Source of the DNA: Candidatus Accumulibacter contiguus
GTDB taxonomy: Bacteria > Pseudomonadota > Gammaproteobacteria > Burkholderiales > Rhodocyclaceae
NCBI RefSeq assembly: GCF_012940005.1
Contig: NZ_SPMX01000033.1
Location: 20,606-84,605, forward strand
Length of the DNA: 64,000 bases
Reading direction: 5' to 3'
Below are positions 9,289-18,540 of this stretch, piece after piece. The translations under genes were made by a program, and so were the position numbers. Numbering within the stretch: the first letter of the stretch is position 1; the number at the start of each line of letters is the position of its first letter. Below the pieces are notes generated by a model. That model was not told the origin of the DNA. It saw nothing but the letters and a program-made list of their open reading frames with translations, and searched no databases.

Positions 9289-9741
9289 TCAGCAGCGCGT
9301 GCCGGCCCCGGCCGCACAGGCGGCGACTGTGCTCGTCGCCGGCGTCAGCGAACGACCTTCCTTCTCCCAGGCACGAATGCCGCCTTTCACGGTGTACACC
9401 GTCCGGTAACCCGCCTGCTCCGAGAGAAACTGGCTGGCTGCCCTGGTACGGTTGCCACTTCGACAGATGACGATGAGCGGCTGGTCCGGCCTGGCCACTT
9501 CCTGCACTTTCTGCAGCCAGACTGGCGGATTGGAGCGACCGCGCTCGTCGAAATAGGTCAGCAACTTGCTGCCGGCGACGACTCCGGTTTCCTGCCATTC
9601 ACCGGCAGTGCGGATGTCGATCAGCGGCACCCCTGCAGCAACCAGCCGCGCCAGCTCGGCATTGTCGATATCGACCACCTCGGCGCGAACCAGGAACGAA
9701 AAACATACGGCGAAGAACGACAAACAGAACTTGCGGACCAT
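9289..9741 (-). CDS. Exported rhodanese-like sulfurtransferase
   Basis: A 150-aa product from ATG 9741, with GGGAG 8 nt upstream. Residues 1-20 are a Sec signal peptide (KFCLSFFAVCFSFLVRA), followed by one rhodanese domain with the CH2A-like IDIRTAGEW motif and the active-site loop ICRSGNRTRAA carrying the catalytic cysteine. A single domain with a leader suggests a periplasmic persulfide or cyanide-related sulfurtransferase, but the substrate cannot be told. The tail is a short Ala/Thr/Cys-rich extension. It ends convergently 30 bp from the macro-domain gene. Confidence 0.85.
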   Translation of the reverse strand: MVRKFCLSFFAVCFSFLVRAEVVDIDNAELARLVAAGVPLIDIRTAGEWQETGVVAGSKLLTYFDERGRSNPPVWLQKVQEVARPDQPLIVICRSGNRTRAASQFLSEQAGYRTVYTVKGGIRAWEKEGRSLTPATSTVAACAAGAGTRC

Positions 9742-10017
9742 GCTCGATACTCCCGGAACACTGAGGTTCACACATCTTACAGCAATGGTACGCCTGTAGC
9801 ACAAAGGCATGCGTATTGCAGGTTTCGGCAGCTTTCTCGAATGCCGAAGAATCGCTGACATGAAGTCGATCATTGCACAAAGGTTAGTGCATCCGCAAGA
9901 ATCACACCGATCAATCTCCACAGCCCTTTTCAGCGCTGCAGCGGCGCGCTAGTATGACGATCTTTGGAGCCAGCGGCCGTGGCTCCGGACCCGTACCGAT
10001 GAAAGGATACGTTCGTC

Positions 10018-11853
10018 TTGAAGCCCACCGATATCGGCGCACCCGACTATTTCCACAAAGTCGTTGATTGCCAGTGGGCGTGCCCTGCCCACACCCCCGT
10101 TCCCGAGTACATCCGCCTGATCGCCGCCGGCCGCTATAGCGAGGCCTATATGGTCAACTGGGTGTCGAACGTCTTTCCCGGCATCCTTGGACGCACCTGC
10201 GACCGTCCCTGCGAACCGGCGTGCCGGCGCAGCCGCGTCGAGGACGAAGCGGCCGATGGTCGCGAGCGCAAGGAACCGGTTGCGATCTGCCGCCTGAAAC
10301 GCGTCGCTGCCGACTACAAACAGGACATCCGGCCACTGCTGCCGCAACCGGCCAAAGAGAAGAACGGTCGACGCGTGGCCTGCATCGGCGGCGGTCCGGC
10401 TTCGCTGACGGTGGCGCGCGACCTCGCACCGCTCGGTTATCAGGTCGTAATCTACGACGGCGACGCCCGCGCCGGCGGCATGATGCGTACCCAGATCCCG
10501 AAATTCCGGTTGCCCGAAGCGATCATCGACGAGGAAACGGGTTACGTTCTCGGCCTCGGCGTCGACTTCCGCGGCGGCGAGTACGTCAATTCTCTGAAAA
10601 ACCTGCTCGCCGAAGGTTACGACGCGGTCTTCGTCGGCTCCGGGGCACCCCGCGGTCATGACCTCGATATCCCAGGGCGCAAGGCAGCGGCCAAGTACAT
10701 CCATCTCGGCATCGACTGGCTGGCCAGCGTTGCCTTCGGGCATACCACTTCGATCAGCAAGCGCGTGATCGTTCTCGGCGGCGGCAACACGGCAATGGAC
10801 TGCTGTCGTTCTTCGCGCCGGCTCGGCGGCGAAGACGTCAAGGTCATTGTCCGCTCGGGTTTCGAGCAGATGAAGGCCAGTTCCTGGGAAAAGGAAGACG
10901 CGATGCACGAAGGCATCCCGATCCTCAACAATCTCGTCCCCAAGGCGTTTACCCACAACAGTGGCCGCCTCACCGGCGTCACCTTCGAGAAAGTACGTGC
11001 GGTTTTCGACGAGCAGGGACGGCGCAGCCTGATACCGACCGGCGAACCCGACGCGCACTTCGAATGCGACGAGGTACTGGTCGCCGTCGGCCAGGACAAC
11101 GCCTTTCCCTGGATCGAACGCGACATCGGCATCGAATTCGACCGATGGGGACTGCCCAAACTCGATGAGCGGACCCTGCAATCGACCGTTGCGAATGTGT
11201 TCTTTGGGGGCGACGCCGCTTTCGGCCCGAAAAACATCATCTGGGCGGTCGCGCACGGCCACGAAGCGGCAGTCTCGATCGACCGGCTGTTGAACGGCGA
11301 GGACATTGCCGCCCGTCCTGCGCCAATGACCCATCTGATCTCGCAGAAAATGGGCATCCACGCCTGGCGCTACGACAATGCCATCTCGGCTGATCGCCGC
11401 CTGCGCGTGCCGCTGCGCGACATCAGCGCTGCACTCAAAAACATCAGGATCGAGGTCGAACTGGGTTTCGACCCGCAACTCGCTTTCAAGGAAGCGCAGC
11501 GCTGCCTGAACTGCGATGTCCAGACGGTATTCACGTCGAAGCTGTGCATCGAATGCGATGCCTGCATGGATATCTGCCCGATGGACAGCATCAGCTTCAC
11601 CGCCAATGGCGAAGAAAACGAACTGCGCCCGCGGCTGCGCGCCCCGGCGCTCAACCTGAGCCAGGATCTCTACGTGTCGGAGACGCTGAAGACCGGTCGG
11701 GTGATGGTCAAGGACGAGGATGTCTGCCTGCACTGCGGCCTGTGCGCCGAGCGCTGCCCGACCGGGGCATGGGACATGCAGAAGTTTCTGCTCAAGATGA
11801 CATACGCGGGCGCCGGCTGTCGCAGTGCCGGTATGCAGCCAGCAAGCGCTTAA
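10018..11853 (+). CDS. NAD(P)H:ferredoxin-type FAD oxidoreductase subunit of 2-oxoacid oxidoreductase
   Basis: A 611-aa product with TTG start at 10018 preceded by AAAGGA at 10 nt. Layout: N-terminal Fe-S cysteines (CQWACPAHTPVPEY, GRTCDRPCEPAC), then a GltD-like FAD/NAD(P) module with GxGxxA fingerprints at CIGGGPASLTVARDL and VLGGGNTAMDC, then a C-terminal 2[4Fe-4S] ferredoxin (CIECDACMDICP and CLHCGLCAERCP). It resembles glutamate synthase small subunit fused to ferredoxin. It is the first gene of a tight operon with the alpha/gamma (12-bp gap) and beta subunits, so it most likely passes electrons between ferredoxin and NAD(P)+. The direction in vivo is not decidable from sequence. Confidence 0.85.
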   Translation: MKPTDIGAPDYFHKVVDCQWACPAHTPVPEYIRLIAAGRYSEAYMVNWVSNVFPGILGRTCDRPCEPACRRSRVEDEAADGRERKEPVAICRLKRVAADYKQDIRPLLPQPAKEKNGRRVACIGGGPASLTVARDLAPLGYQVVIYDGDARAGGMMRTQIPKFRLPEAIIDEETGYVLGLGVDFRGGEYVNSLKNLLAEGYDAVFVGSGAPRGHDLDIPGRKAAAKYIHLGIDWLASVAFGHTTSISKRVIVLGGGNTAMDCCRSSRRLGGEDVKVIVRSGFEQMKASSWEKEDAMHEGIPILNNLVPKAFTHNSGRLTGVTFEKVRAVFDEQGRRSLIPTGEPDAHFECDEVLVAVGQDNAFPWIERDIGIEFDRWGLPKLDERTLQSTVANVFFGGDAAFGPKNIIWAVAHGHEAAVSIDRLLNGEDIAARPAPMTHLISQKMGIHAWRYDNAISADRRLRVPLRDISAALKNIRIEVELGFDPQLAFKEAQRCLNCDVQTVFTSKLCIECDACMDICPMDSISFTANGEENELRPRLRAPALNLSQDLYVSETLKTGRVMVKDEDVCLHCGLCAERCPTGAWDMQKFLLKMTYAGAGCRSAGMQPASA

Positions 11854-11864
11854 GGAAAACAGCC

Positions 11865-13703
11865 ATGCAGAAGATCGAAGCGGTCAATGATTTCGTCGTC
11901 AAGTTCGCCAACATCAACGGCTCGGGGTCGGCATCGGCGAACGAGCTTTTTGCGCGCGCCATCCTGCGCATGGGCGTGCCGGTCTCGCCACGCAACATCT
12001 TTCCTTCCAACATCCAGGGGCTGCCGACCTGGTTCGAAGTGCGCGTCACCGAGCACGGCTATCTCGGTCGCCGCGGCGGCGTGGACATGATGGTGGCCAT
12101 GAATCCGCAGACCTGGGACCAGGATGTCCGGGAAATCGACCCCGGCGGATATCTCTTCTACGACAGCTCGAAACCGCTGCCGCGCGCGAAATTTCGCGAC
12201 GACATCCACGTCCGCGGCATGCCGCTCACCGAGATCTGCAACCAGGCCTACAGCGACGCGCGCGAGCGCCAGTTGTTCAAGAACATCATCTATGTCGGCG
12301 CGCTGACGGCACTGCTCGACATCGACCCGGCCGAGATCGAGAAGCTCTTCGGTGAGCAGTACAAAGGCAAGGAAAAGCTGCTCGACTCCAACATCCAGGC
12401 GCTCAAGCTGGGTATCGACTACGGGCATACCCACCTCAAACCAATCGCGATCAAGGTCGAGCGCCGCGACTGCGTCGGCGACCGCATTTTCGTCGATGGC
12501 AACCATGCCGCCGCGCTCGGCTGCATCTACGGTGGCGCGACGGTCTGCGCATGGTATCCGATCACCCCATCGTCTTCGGTCGCTGAAGCTTTTCAGCGCT
12601 ACGCACAAAAGCTGCGCGTCGATCCGGAAACTGGTGCTCATCGCTATTCGATCGTACAGGCCGAAGACGAGCTGGCGTCGATCGGCATGGTCATCGGCGC
12701 TGGCTGGAATGGCGCGCGCTCATTCACCGCAACTTCCGGCCCCGGCATTTCGCTGATGAGCGAGTTCATCGGTCTCGCCTATTTCGCCGAGATCCCGGCG
12801 GTGCTGATCAACGTGCAGCGCGGTGGCCCGTCCACCGGCATGCCGACGCGCACCCAGCAGGCCGATGTGCTCGCCTGCGCTTACGCCTCGCACGGCGACA
12901 CCCGGCACGTGCTGCTGTTTCCCGAAGATCCCTACGAGTGCTTCGAGATGTCGGCGCAGGCGCTCGATCTCGCCGAGCGCCTGCAGACGCCGGTGTTCGT
13001 CATGAGCGACCTCGACATCGGCATGAACCAGCGGCTATGCCGGCCGTTTACCTGGGACGACAGCCGGTCATATGACCGTGGCAAGGTGATGACCCGCGAG
13101 GCGCTCGACGCCGGTGCCGATTTCGGTCGCTACCTCGACGTCGACGGCGACGGCATTCCCTACCGTACCTATCCGGGAACGCATCCGACCAAGGGTGGTT
13201 ACTTCACCCGCGGCACGACCAAGAACGCCTACGCCGGCTACTCGGAAGCCGGCGCCGATTACATCTACAACATGCAGCGGCTGCGACAGAAGTTCGAGAC
13301 CGCCAAGTCGCTGCTACCCTTGCCGGTACTCTGTGCCGCCAGATACCCGGCACGCTTTGCCGCCCTCTTCTACGGTTCGACCGGCCCGGCCATGCAGGAG
13401 GCACTCGACACGCTCGCCGAGCAGGGAATCTACATCAACGCCCTGCGCATCCGCGCTTTCCCGTTCCAGAACGAGATCGCGGACTTCATCGCTTCGCACT
13501 CCAAGGTCTTCGTGTTCGAACAGAACTTCGACGGCCAACTGACGACGCTGCTGGTCAACGAGGCCGGAGTCAACCCGGCCAACCTGATTCCGGTACTGCA
13601 CTACGACGGCACGCCGATCACCGCGCGCTTCATCACCCAGGAGATCGCCGAGCGCGTTTCGCGCCTGAACGTGCGCCCACTCCGACACGACATGGTGGCC
13701 TGA
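11865..13703 (+). CDS. korA: 2-oxoacid:ferredoxin oxidoreductase, fused gamma-alpha subunit
   Basis: A 612-aa product; ATG 11865 has AAGGA at 8-9 nt. Residues 1 to about 190 are the gamma domain (NINGSGSASANELFARAI, GYLGRRGGVDMMVAM) and about 200-560 the alpha domain (YPITPSSSVAE, SGPGISLMSEFIGLAYFAEI), followed by a transketolase-C-like end. In this family the gamma-alpha chain and the TPP-binding beta chain together oxidise a 2-oxoacid with CoA, giving acyl-CoA, CO2 and reduced ferredoxin. Substrate could be 2-oxoglutarate, pyruvate or a branched-chain 2-oxoacid; the kor name is by best likeness. Its TGA is followed after one base by the beta-subunit ATG. Confidence 0.85.
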   Translation: MQKIEAVNDFVVKFANINGSGSASANELFARAILRMGVPVSPRNIFPSNIQGLPTWFEVRVTEHGYLGRRGGVDMMVAMNPQTWDQDVREIDPGGYLFYDSSKPLPRAKFRDDIHVRGMPLTEICNQAYSDARERQLFKNIIYVGALTALLDIDPAEIEKLFGEQYKGKEKLLDSNIQALKLGIDYGHTHLKPIAIKVERRDCVGDRIFVDGNHAAALGCIYGGATVCAWYPITPSSSVAEAFQRYAQKLRVDPETGAHRYSIVQAEDELASIGMVIGAGWNGARSFTATSGPGISLMSEFIGLAYFAEIPAVLINVQRGGPSTGMPTRTQQADVLACAYASHGDTRHVLLFPEDPYECFEMSAQALDLAERLQTPVFVMSDLDIGMNQRLCRPFTWDDSRSYDRGKVMTREALDAGADFGRYLDVDGDGIPYRTYPGTHPTKGGYFTRGTTKNAYAGYSEAGADYIYNMQRLRQKFETAKSLLPLPVLCAARYPARFAALFYGSTGPAMQEALDTLAEQGIYINALRIRAFPFQNEIADFIASHSKVFVFEQNFDGQLTTLLVNEAGVNPANLIPVLHYDGTPITARFITQEIAERVSRLNVRPLRHDMVA

Positions 13704-13704
13704 G

Positions 13705-14760
13705 ATGACCTACCTCGCAAAACCCAAGCTGCACCACCCCTCGCTCGCCAAGAACCGTGTCGGCTACACCCGCCGCGACTACGAAGGCCGGATTTCGACG
13801 CTCTGCGCCGGTTGCGGCCACGACTCGATCTCGGCCGCCATCATCCAGGCCTGCTGGGAACTCGACATCGAGCCGCACCGCGTCGCCAAGCTCTCGGGAA
13901 TCGGTTGCTCGTCGAAGACGCCTGATTACTTCCTGGGCAACTCGCACGGTTTCAACACCGTGCATGGACGCATGCCCTCGGTGCTCACCGGCGCCTATCT
14001 GGCCAACCGCGAACTGATCTACCTTGGTGTCTCGGGTGACGGCGACTCGGCGTCGATCGGCCTCGGCCAGTTTGCGCACGTCATGCGCCGGGGCGTCAAC
14101 ATGACTTACCTGGTCGAGAACAACGGTGTCTACGGACTGACCAAGGGACAGTTCTCGGCGACCGCCGACAAGGGCTCCAAGTCCAAGAAGGGGCAGACCA
14201 ACAACGACGCACCGATCGACCTGGTCACTCTCGCCCTGGTCATGGGAGCGACCTTCGTCGCGCGCGGCTTCTCCGGCGACAAGTCCCAACTCGTGCCACT
14301 GATCCGCGCCGCGCTGGCCCACCAGGGCGCGGCGGTGATCGACATCCTCTCACCGTGCATCGCCTTCAACAACCATGGCGGCAGCACCAAGAGCTACGAC
14401 TACGTGCGCGAGCACAACGAGGCGGTGAATCGCCTGGACTTCTTTCCGCAGCGCGAAGAGATCACCGCCGAGTACGGCGCCGGCGAAGTGACCGAGGTAC
14501 GCCAGCACGACGGTTCGGTGGTGCGTCTGCGCAAGCTGCACGCCGATTACGACCCCGGCGACCGCATCCGGGCGATGAGCTACGTTCAGGAACACGCCGC
14601 ACGTGGCGAGGTGGTCACTGGCCTGCTCTACCTCGACAGCGACGCCTGTGATCTGCACCAGCAACTCGACACCGTCGAAGCGCCCCTGAACACCCTTGGC
14701 GCTGCCGAACTCTGCCCCGGATTGGCCGCGCTTGAGAAGATCAACGCTTCGCTGCGTTAA
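13705..14760 (+). CDS. korB: 2-oxoacid:ferredoxin oxidoreductase, TPP-binding beta subunit
   Basis: A 351-aa product. It carries the Fe-S/TPP signatures of the beta chain: CAGCGHDSISAAI (residues 34-46), GIGCSSKTPDYF with a further cluster cysteine, and the Mg-TPP motif GDGDSASIGLGQF through VENNGVYGLTKGQ. The conserved DILSPCIAFN region provides the fourth cluster ligand in relatives. It is coupled to the gamma-alpha gene with one base between stop and start and is 16 bp from psd. Length is normal for this family. Confidence 0.88.
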   Translation: MTYLAKPKLHHPSLAKNRVGYTRRDYEGRISTLCAGCGHDSISAAIIQACWELDIEPHRVAKLSGIGCSSKTPDYFLGNSHGFNTVHGRMPSVLTGAYLANRELIYLGVSGDGDSASIGLGQFAHVMRRGVNMTYLVENNGVYGLTKGQFSATADKGSKSKKGQTNNDAPIDLVTLALVMGATFVARGFSGDKSQLVPLIRAALAHQGAAVIDILSPCIAFNNHGGSTKSYDYVREHNEAVNRLDFFPQREEITAEYGAGEVTEVRQHDGSVVRLRKLHADYDPGDRIRAMSYVQEHAARGEVVTGLLYLDSDACDLHQQLDTVEAPLNTLGAAELCPGLAALEKINASLR

Positions 14761-14776
14761 TCTCAGCGCCGCGATC

Positions 14777-15673
14777 GTGTCCGACCGTCTCGCCGTACTG
14801 TTTCAATACCTTCTTCCCAAACAGGCACTGACCACAATCGCCGGCAAGCTCGCCGAGCGTGCAGCCGGCAGCCTCACGACGCATGTCATTCGCTGGTTTG
14901 TTCAGCGCTACGGCGTCGACCTGAGCGAGGCCGCCAATCCCGATCCGGCCAGCTACCGGAGCTTCAATGAGTTCTTCACCCGGCCGCTGCGTGCCGGTGC
15001 GCGGCCGCTTGCCGACGCCGCTTTTCTCTGCCCGGTCGACGGCGCGATCAGCCAGTTTGGCGGCATCGAAGGCGACCAGATGTTCCAGGCCAAAGGCCAT
15101 CGCTACTCGACCGCTGCCCTCGTCGGCGGCAACCGCCAACTCGCTGCCCGCTTCGAGAATGGCGCTTTCGCCACCCTCTACCTCAGCCCGCGCGACTATC
15201 ACCGCATCCACATGCCGGTCGATGGCCGCCTGACGCGAATGATCCATGTTCCCGGCGAGTTGTTCTCGGTCAACCCGACGACCGCACGTGGCGTGCCGGG
15301 TTTGTTCGCCCGCAATGAGCGTGTCGTCTGCGTCTTCGAGGCCGAGTTTGGCCCCTTCGTCCTGACCCTGGTCGGCGCCACCATCGTCGGCAGCATGGCC
15401 ACCGTCTGGCACGGCACGGTCAACCCACCGCGTGTCCGCGAAATTCGCGAATGGCTTTACGACGACCCGCAGATCGTCCTGAAGAAAGGCGATGAAATGG
15501 GACGCTTCCTGCTCGGCTCGACGGTGGTCATGCTCTTCCCGAAAGACGCGCTCTGCTTCAATCCCGCCTGGGCGCCTGCCCGCCCGATCCGCATGGGCGA
15601 GATGATGGCCAATCCTGCCGAACGATGTGGGCTTACGCCCGGCGGGTCAGGCGACAATTCCGGTAGAACTTGA
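14777..15673 (+). CDS. psd: Phosphatidylserine decarboxylase proenzyme
   Basis: A 298-aa product with GTG start at 14777, matching the normal N-terminus of the enzyme (LFQYLLPKQALTTIAGKLAE); longer in-frame starts would lie inside korB. It converts phosphatidylserine to phosphatidylethanolamine at the inner membrane. Visible hallmarks are YRSFNEFFTRPL, the catalytic YLSPRDYHRIHMP, NERVVCVFE, and the self-cleavage motif LGST near residue 250, whose serine becomes the pyruvoyl group. The last 13 codons overlap a convergent small membrane-protein gene. The C-terminus beyond CFNPAW diverges from relatives. Confidence 0.93.
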   Translation: MSDRLAVLFQYLLPKQALTTIAGKLAERAAGSLTTHVIRWFVQRYGVDLSEAANPDPASYRSFNEFFTRPLRAGARPLADAAFLCPVDGAISQFGGIEGDQMFQAKGHRYSTAALVGGNRQLAARFENGAFATLYLSPRDYHRIHMPVDGRLTRMIHVPGELFSVNPTTARGVPGLFARNERVVCVFEAEFGPFVLTLVGATIVGSMATVWHGTVNPPRVREIREWLYDDPQIVLKKGDEMGRFLLGSTVVMLFPKDALCFNPAWAPARPIRMGEMMANPAERCGLTPGGSGDNSGRT

Positions 15674-15839
15674 TGACCTGAGCGATTCCCCAGCAGATCA
15701 GCGTTGGCAGCGCGGCAATGATTGCGGCGCTGACCGCCACCCTGGCAAAGCTGCCAGCCGTGATCAGCGGAACTTTGGCGGCAATGCCGGCGAAAGCCGC
15801 CACGAAGGCGGCAAGGAAGATGATACCCAGGATCCTCAT
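15633..15839 (-). CDS. Small two-helix membrane protein
   Basis: A 68-aa product from ATG 15839, supported by AAGGAA 8 nt upstream; longer in-frame starts have no such site. Two hydrophobic segments (about residues 4-24 and 32-56) are followed by a short basic tail ending RRA. Similar tiny DUF1328-like proteins occur in proteobacteria, but the match is not clear enough to name. Its 3' end overlaps psd by 41 bp in the opposite orientation. Confidence 0.5.
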   Translation of the reverse strand: MRILGIIFLAAFVAAFAGIAAKVPLITAGSFARVAVSAAIIAALPTLICWGIAQVIKFYRNCRLTRRA

Positions 15840-16448
15840 GATCAGGTTTCCTTGCGTGAAACTTTGAGACTGCGGAAGTGGTGATGGCGCTGGCTCGACT
15901 GGACGAATCCCCGCGAGCGGGCCGGATGCCGATGCAGAAAACCGCACTGGCGTCGTTCGTGCTCTGTCAGGATTTTCGTTTGAAGCAAACGGATTATGAG
16001 TTGCGCTGGCGAGAAAGCGAGGAACTACTTCTCGGTTTTCGAGAACGGCTGAACGACTGTAGAGGATAGGATATGAAACATCACTGAAATTTAGACACTC
16101 GCGACCGCCGACACATGCCGGGAGCACTCCGGCGCCGCGAAAAAAACTTGACATGGCTATGGGATAGTGAGCGCGCGGCGCCTAATGAGGGACCGTATCA
16201 GCATCCAGCACGATCACAGCCACAAGGCCAATCGTCCGACCTTTGTGAACAGTCCGTGCTGGGTCACCCTGGCCCGGGTGCTCCGGGTACGTCTGGGCTC
16301 TGCCCTGACGGTGCCGATTCGCTCGTGGTTGCTCGAAGAATCGGGCCAACGCGGCAAACTCTGGATAGCGCGGCAACCATGCTGAAGGCTGCGCCGGTTC
16401 GTTGCCTAGGGTGAGAATTCGTTGGGATCTCCGGTCTTCGGTGCGACG
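15840..16448. other. 609-bp intergenic stretch without a supported gene
   Basis: Short frames on both strands here have no plausible ribosome-binding site and no recognisable motifs. A TTGACA hexamer at 16147 lacks a correctly spaced -10 box. Nothing else is visible apart from the terminator at the right-hand end. Confidence 0.6.
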
Positions 16449-16489
16449 TGCAAAACCAAAATGGGCGCCCGCAACCGACGGACGCCCAT
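16449..16489 (-). terminator. Rho-independent terminator of the PEP-CTERM gene
   Basis: On the minus strand, an 11-bp stem (one G-U pair) with a 7-nt loop between 16489 and 16461 is followed at once by TTTTGGTTTTG. It starts about 70 bp beyond the stop of the PEP-CTERM gene, in the right orientation. Confidence 0.82.
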
Positions 16490-16559
16490 CCTCGCAAACC
16501 CGACTTGCCTAAGTTCCTCTTGTCAGCCTCCGGGCTCGGGGGTGGTCGATTCCTGCCGG

Positions 16560-17138
16560 TCAGTTGCGGCGGCGGCGCGCCATGCCAAGGCCGGTCACGG
16601 CGAGGCCAAGCAGAGCAAGCGACGAAGGCTCAGGAAGGCCGGGAGGCGGCGTCGTTGAATTGTTGAACGAACCGTTGATCTGGCTGCCTGGGCCAGCGTT
16701 CTGCGTGTACGCGGCGGACCAGTACACCGGCGTCGGATCGAAACCGATTCCAACCGTTTGCGTGATCGTACCCACGGCAAGAATGCCCAGCGAGGTCGCG
16801 CCAGGGGTGCGCGCCGTCACCGTCAGAGTTTCCAGGAACGTTCCCATCGCCGTGGTGAACTCTTTCGTGAAGACGCTACCGATGGTCACTCCCAATGGGT
16901 CGGACAGGGTCACCGGTTGGCCAGCGACCAGACCGACGTTGTTCGCTATGATTGCGCCAACCAAATCCGGAGCACCGCTAGAAATGGTGGCTGCAGTCGT
17001 TACATCGCCGGTATTGGCAGTGAAGGCGCCAAGCGCCGCGACGTTGAAGATGACGTCAATCGGAATGGCAGAGGCTGGAGTGGCCAAGGCAGCTGCAGCC
17101 GACGTTACGGCTACCGCGCACAAGCGAGAAAATTTCAT
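16560..17138 (-). CDS. PEP-CTERM sorting-signal exported protein
   Basis: A 192-aa product from ATG 17138 with GAGG at 9 nt. It begins with a Sec signal peptide (to about residue 24, TPASA) and ends with the classic tripartite sorting signal: PEP at about residue 168 (LPEPSS), a hydrophobic helix (LALLGLAVTGLGM) and a terminal Arg cluster (RRRRN). Between them lies a Thr/Gly/Ala-rich beta-like body without known domains. Family knowledge: exosortase EpsH/XrtA processes such proteins in exopolysaccharide- or floc-forming Gram-negatives; no exosortase gene is in this window. Monocistronic, with its own terminator. Confidence 0.9.
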   Translation of the reverse strand: MKFSRLCAVAVTSAAAALATPASAIPIDVIFNVAALGAFTANTGDVTTAATISSGAPDLVGAIIANNVGLVAGQPVTLSDPLGVTIGSVFTKEFTTAMGTFLETLTVTARTPGATSLGILAVGTITQTVGIGFDPTPVYWSAAYTQNAGPGSQINGSFNNSTTPPPGLPEPSSLALLGLAVTGLGMARRRRN

Positions 17139-17757
17139 AGGTTAGTCCTCTATTGGTTGTTTGCTGCGCGGAATTGCGCGGCTGAAGAATACTAAGCAAA
17201 GGGTGTGCCAGGTTGATGTATCCATCTTTTTTCAAGCATTTATGTTGCTTCCTCGGTCTGGGGCAAGCCTCAGGTGTAAGATTTGCCGACACTCCTTCGG
17301 ATTGGCGACCGCCGATCCGGCGCTCTACCTGTCCCTGACGATGGCAATGACCGCACTCGCCGGGCTGTTGTACATCGGTGCCAGTTTCGCCCAGCGCGCG
17401 AGAGATCGCCAGCAGGTCGGGTTCGGCGATGGTGGCTTTGCGCACATTCCAGTTTTGCCCTGGAATCACTGTCCAGTATATGCCCTGAGGTACTCGTGGA
17501 ATACGCACCGCGAAAGGGGTTGTGCATCGTCCTGCCCGCCGGCAGCCCACATCCCGGACGAACTCCCTGGGCTGCACGCCCCTCGAGAAGACGATCGGCG
17601 TCCAGCCGGCAGGCGCCGTTCCCGGCACTGGCATTGAACCTGCGCCCACTGCCTTGTCGAATGACAAGCGGCCTCGCTTCGACGAGGACGCACTGACACA
17701 GGCGCAGCGTCCTCCGGCTGTTCCGGCACCACCAAACTCGCTATCGAGGTTCCGCCC
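17139..17757. other. 619-bp region with no supported gene
   Basis: Open frames occur on both strands because of high GC, but none has a recognisable family, a good start site or plausible length. A minus-strand stretch around 17380-17620 reads as moderately protein-like and may be a decayed gene, but I cannot identify it. The zwf ribosome-binding site (GAGG) is at its right end. Confidence 0.5.
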
Positions 17758-18540
17758 ATGCTTGAGAACCATATCGTCGTCATCTTCGGCGCCTCCGGCG
17801 ACCTCACCCGTCGCAAACTGCTGCCGGCGCTGGCGAGCCTGCACGCCCAGCGCCTGCTGCCCGAGCGCTTCGCCGTGCTCGGCGTCGGCCGTACACCGCT
17901 GGACGACGCCAGTTTTCGTCAGGAGATGGCCAGCGCCCTGCCCCGCTTCGCCGCTCACCTGCCGGCGGAAGCCGCCGCTTTCGTGCCGCTGCTGCACTAC
18001 CAGTCGATCGATACCGGCGATCCCGCAGCCTACGAGCAGGTCAAGCAGCGCGTCTATGGGCTCTGTGCGGAACTCGGAATTCCTCACAACTGCCTCTTTT
18101 ACCTCAGCACGCCGCCCGACCTCTATCCGAAGATCTCGGCCTGCCTTGCCGCAAGCGACCTCAACACGAGCGGCGACGGCTGGAAGCGACTGGTGGTGGA
18201 AAAACCATTCGGACGCGATCTGGCAAGCGCCCGCGAACTCAACCGGCAGTTGCTCGCGGAGTGGCGCGAAGACCAGCTCTACCGCATCGACCATTACCTG
18301 GGAAAGGAAACCGTTCAGAACCTGCTGGTGTTTCGCTTCGCCAACGAGATTTTCGATTCGCTGTGGAACCATCGTTACGTGGACTACGTGGAAATCACCA
18401 GCGCCGAGAGCCTTGGTGTCGAAAGACGCGCCGGCTATTTCGACGGTAGTGGAATCGTCCGCGACATGGTGCAGAACCATCTGTTCTGGCGCTATCCCTG
18501 CCAGAACCTCGCTTCCGGCGGTGAGTACTGCGAACTGTGA
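17758..18540 (+). pseudogene. zwf: Glucose-6-phosphate dehydrogenase, C-terminal half missing
   Basis: A normal start (ATG 17758, GAGG 8 nt upstream) and a normal N-terminal half. The NADP fold is IFGASGDLTRRKLLPAL, followed by VEKPFGRDL and the substrate-binding signature RIDHYLGKE. Homology stops after RDMVQNHL (about residue 242), where an unrelated 18-residue tail leads to a stop. The enzyme normally has about 490 residues, so roughly half, including most of the C-terminal catalytic domain, is absent. There is no room for a frameshifted remainder because pgl starts at 18537. A genuine internal deletion or an assembly misjoin is needed; the product would be inactive. Confidence 0.88.

Noticed and set aside
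9949..11733. 594-codon minus-strand frame opposite the 2-oxoacid oxidoreductase flavoprotein
   Set aside because: Antisense shadow of a gene with unmistakable Fe-S and FAD motifs.
16147..16180. Promoter starting at TTGACA
   Set aside because: No -10-like hexamer occurs at 16-18 bp spacing and no gene follows within a plausible distance.
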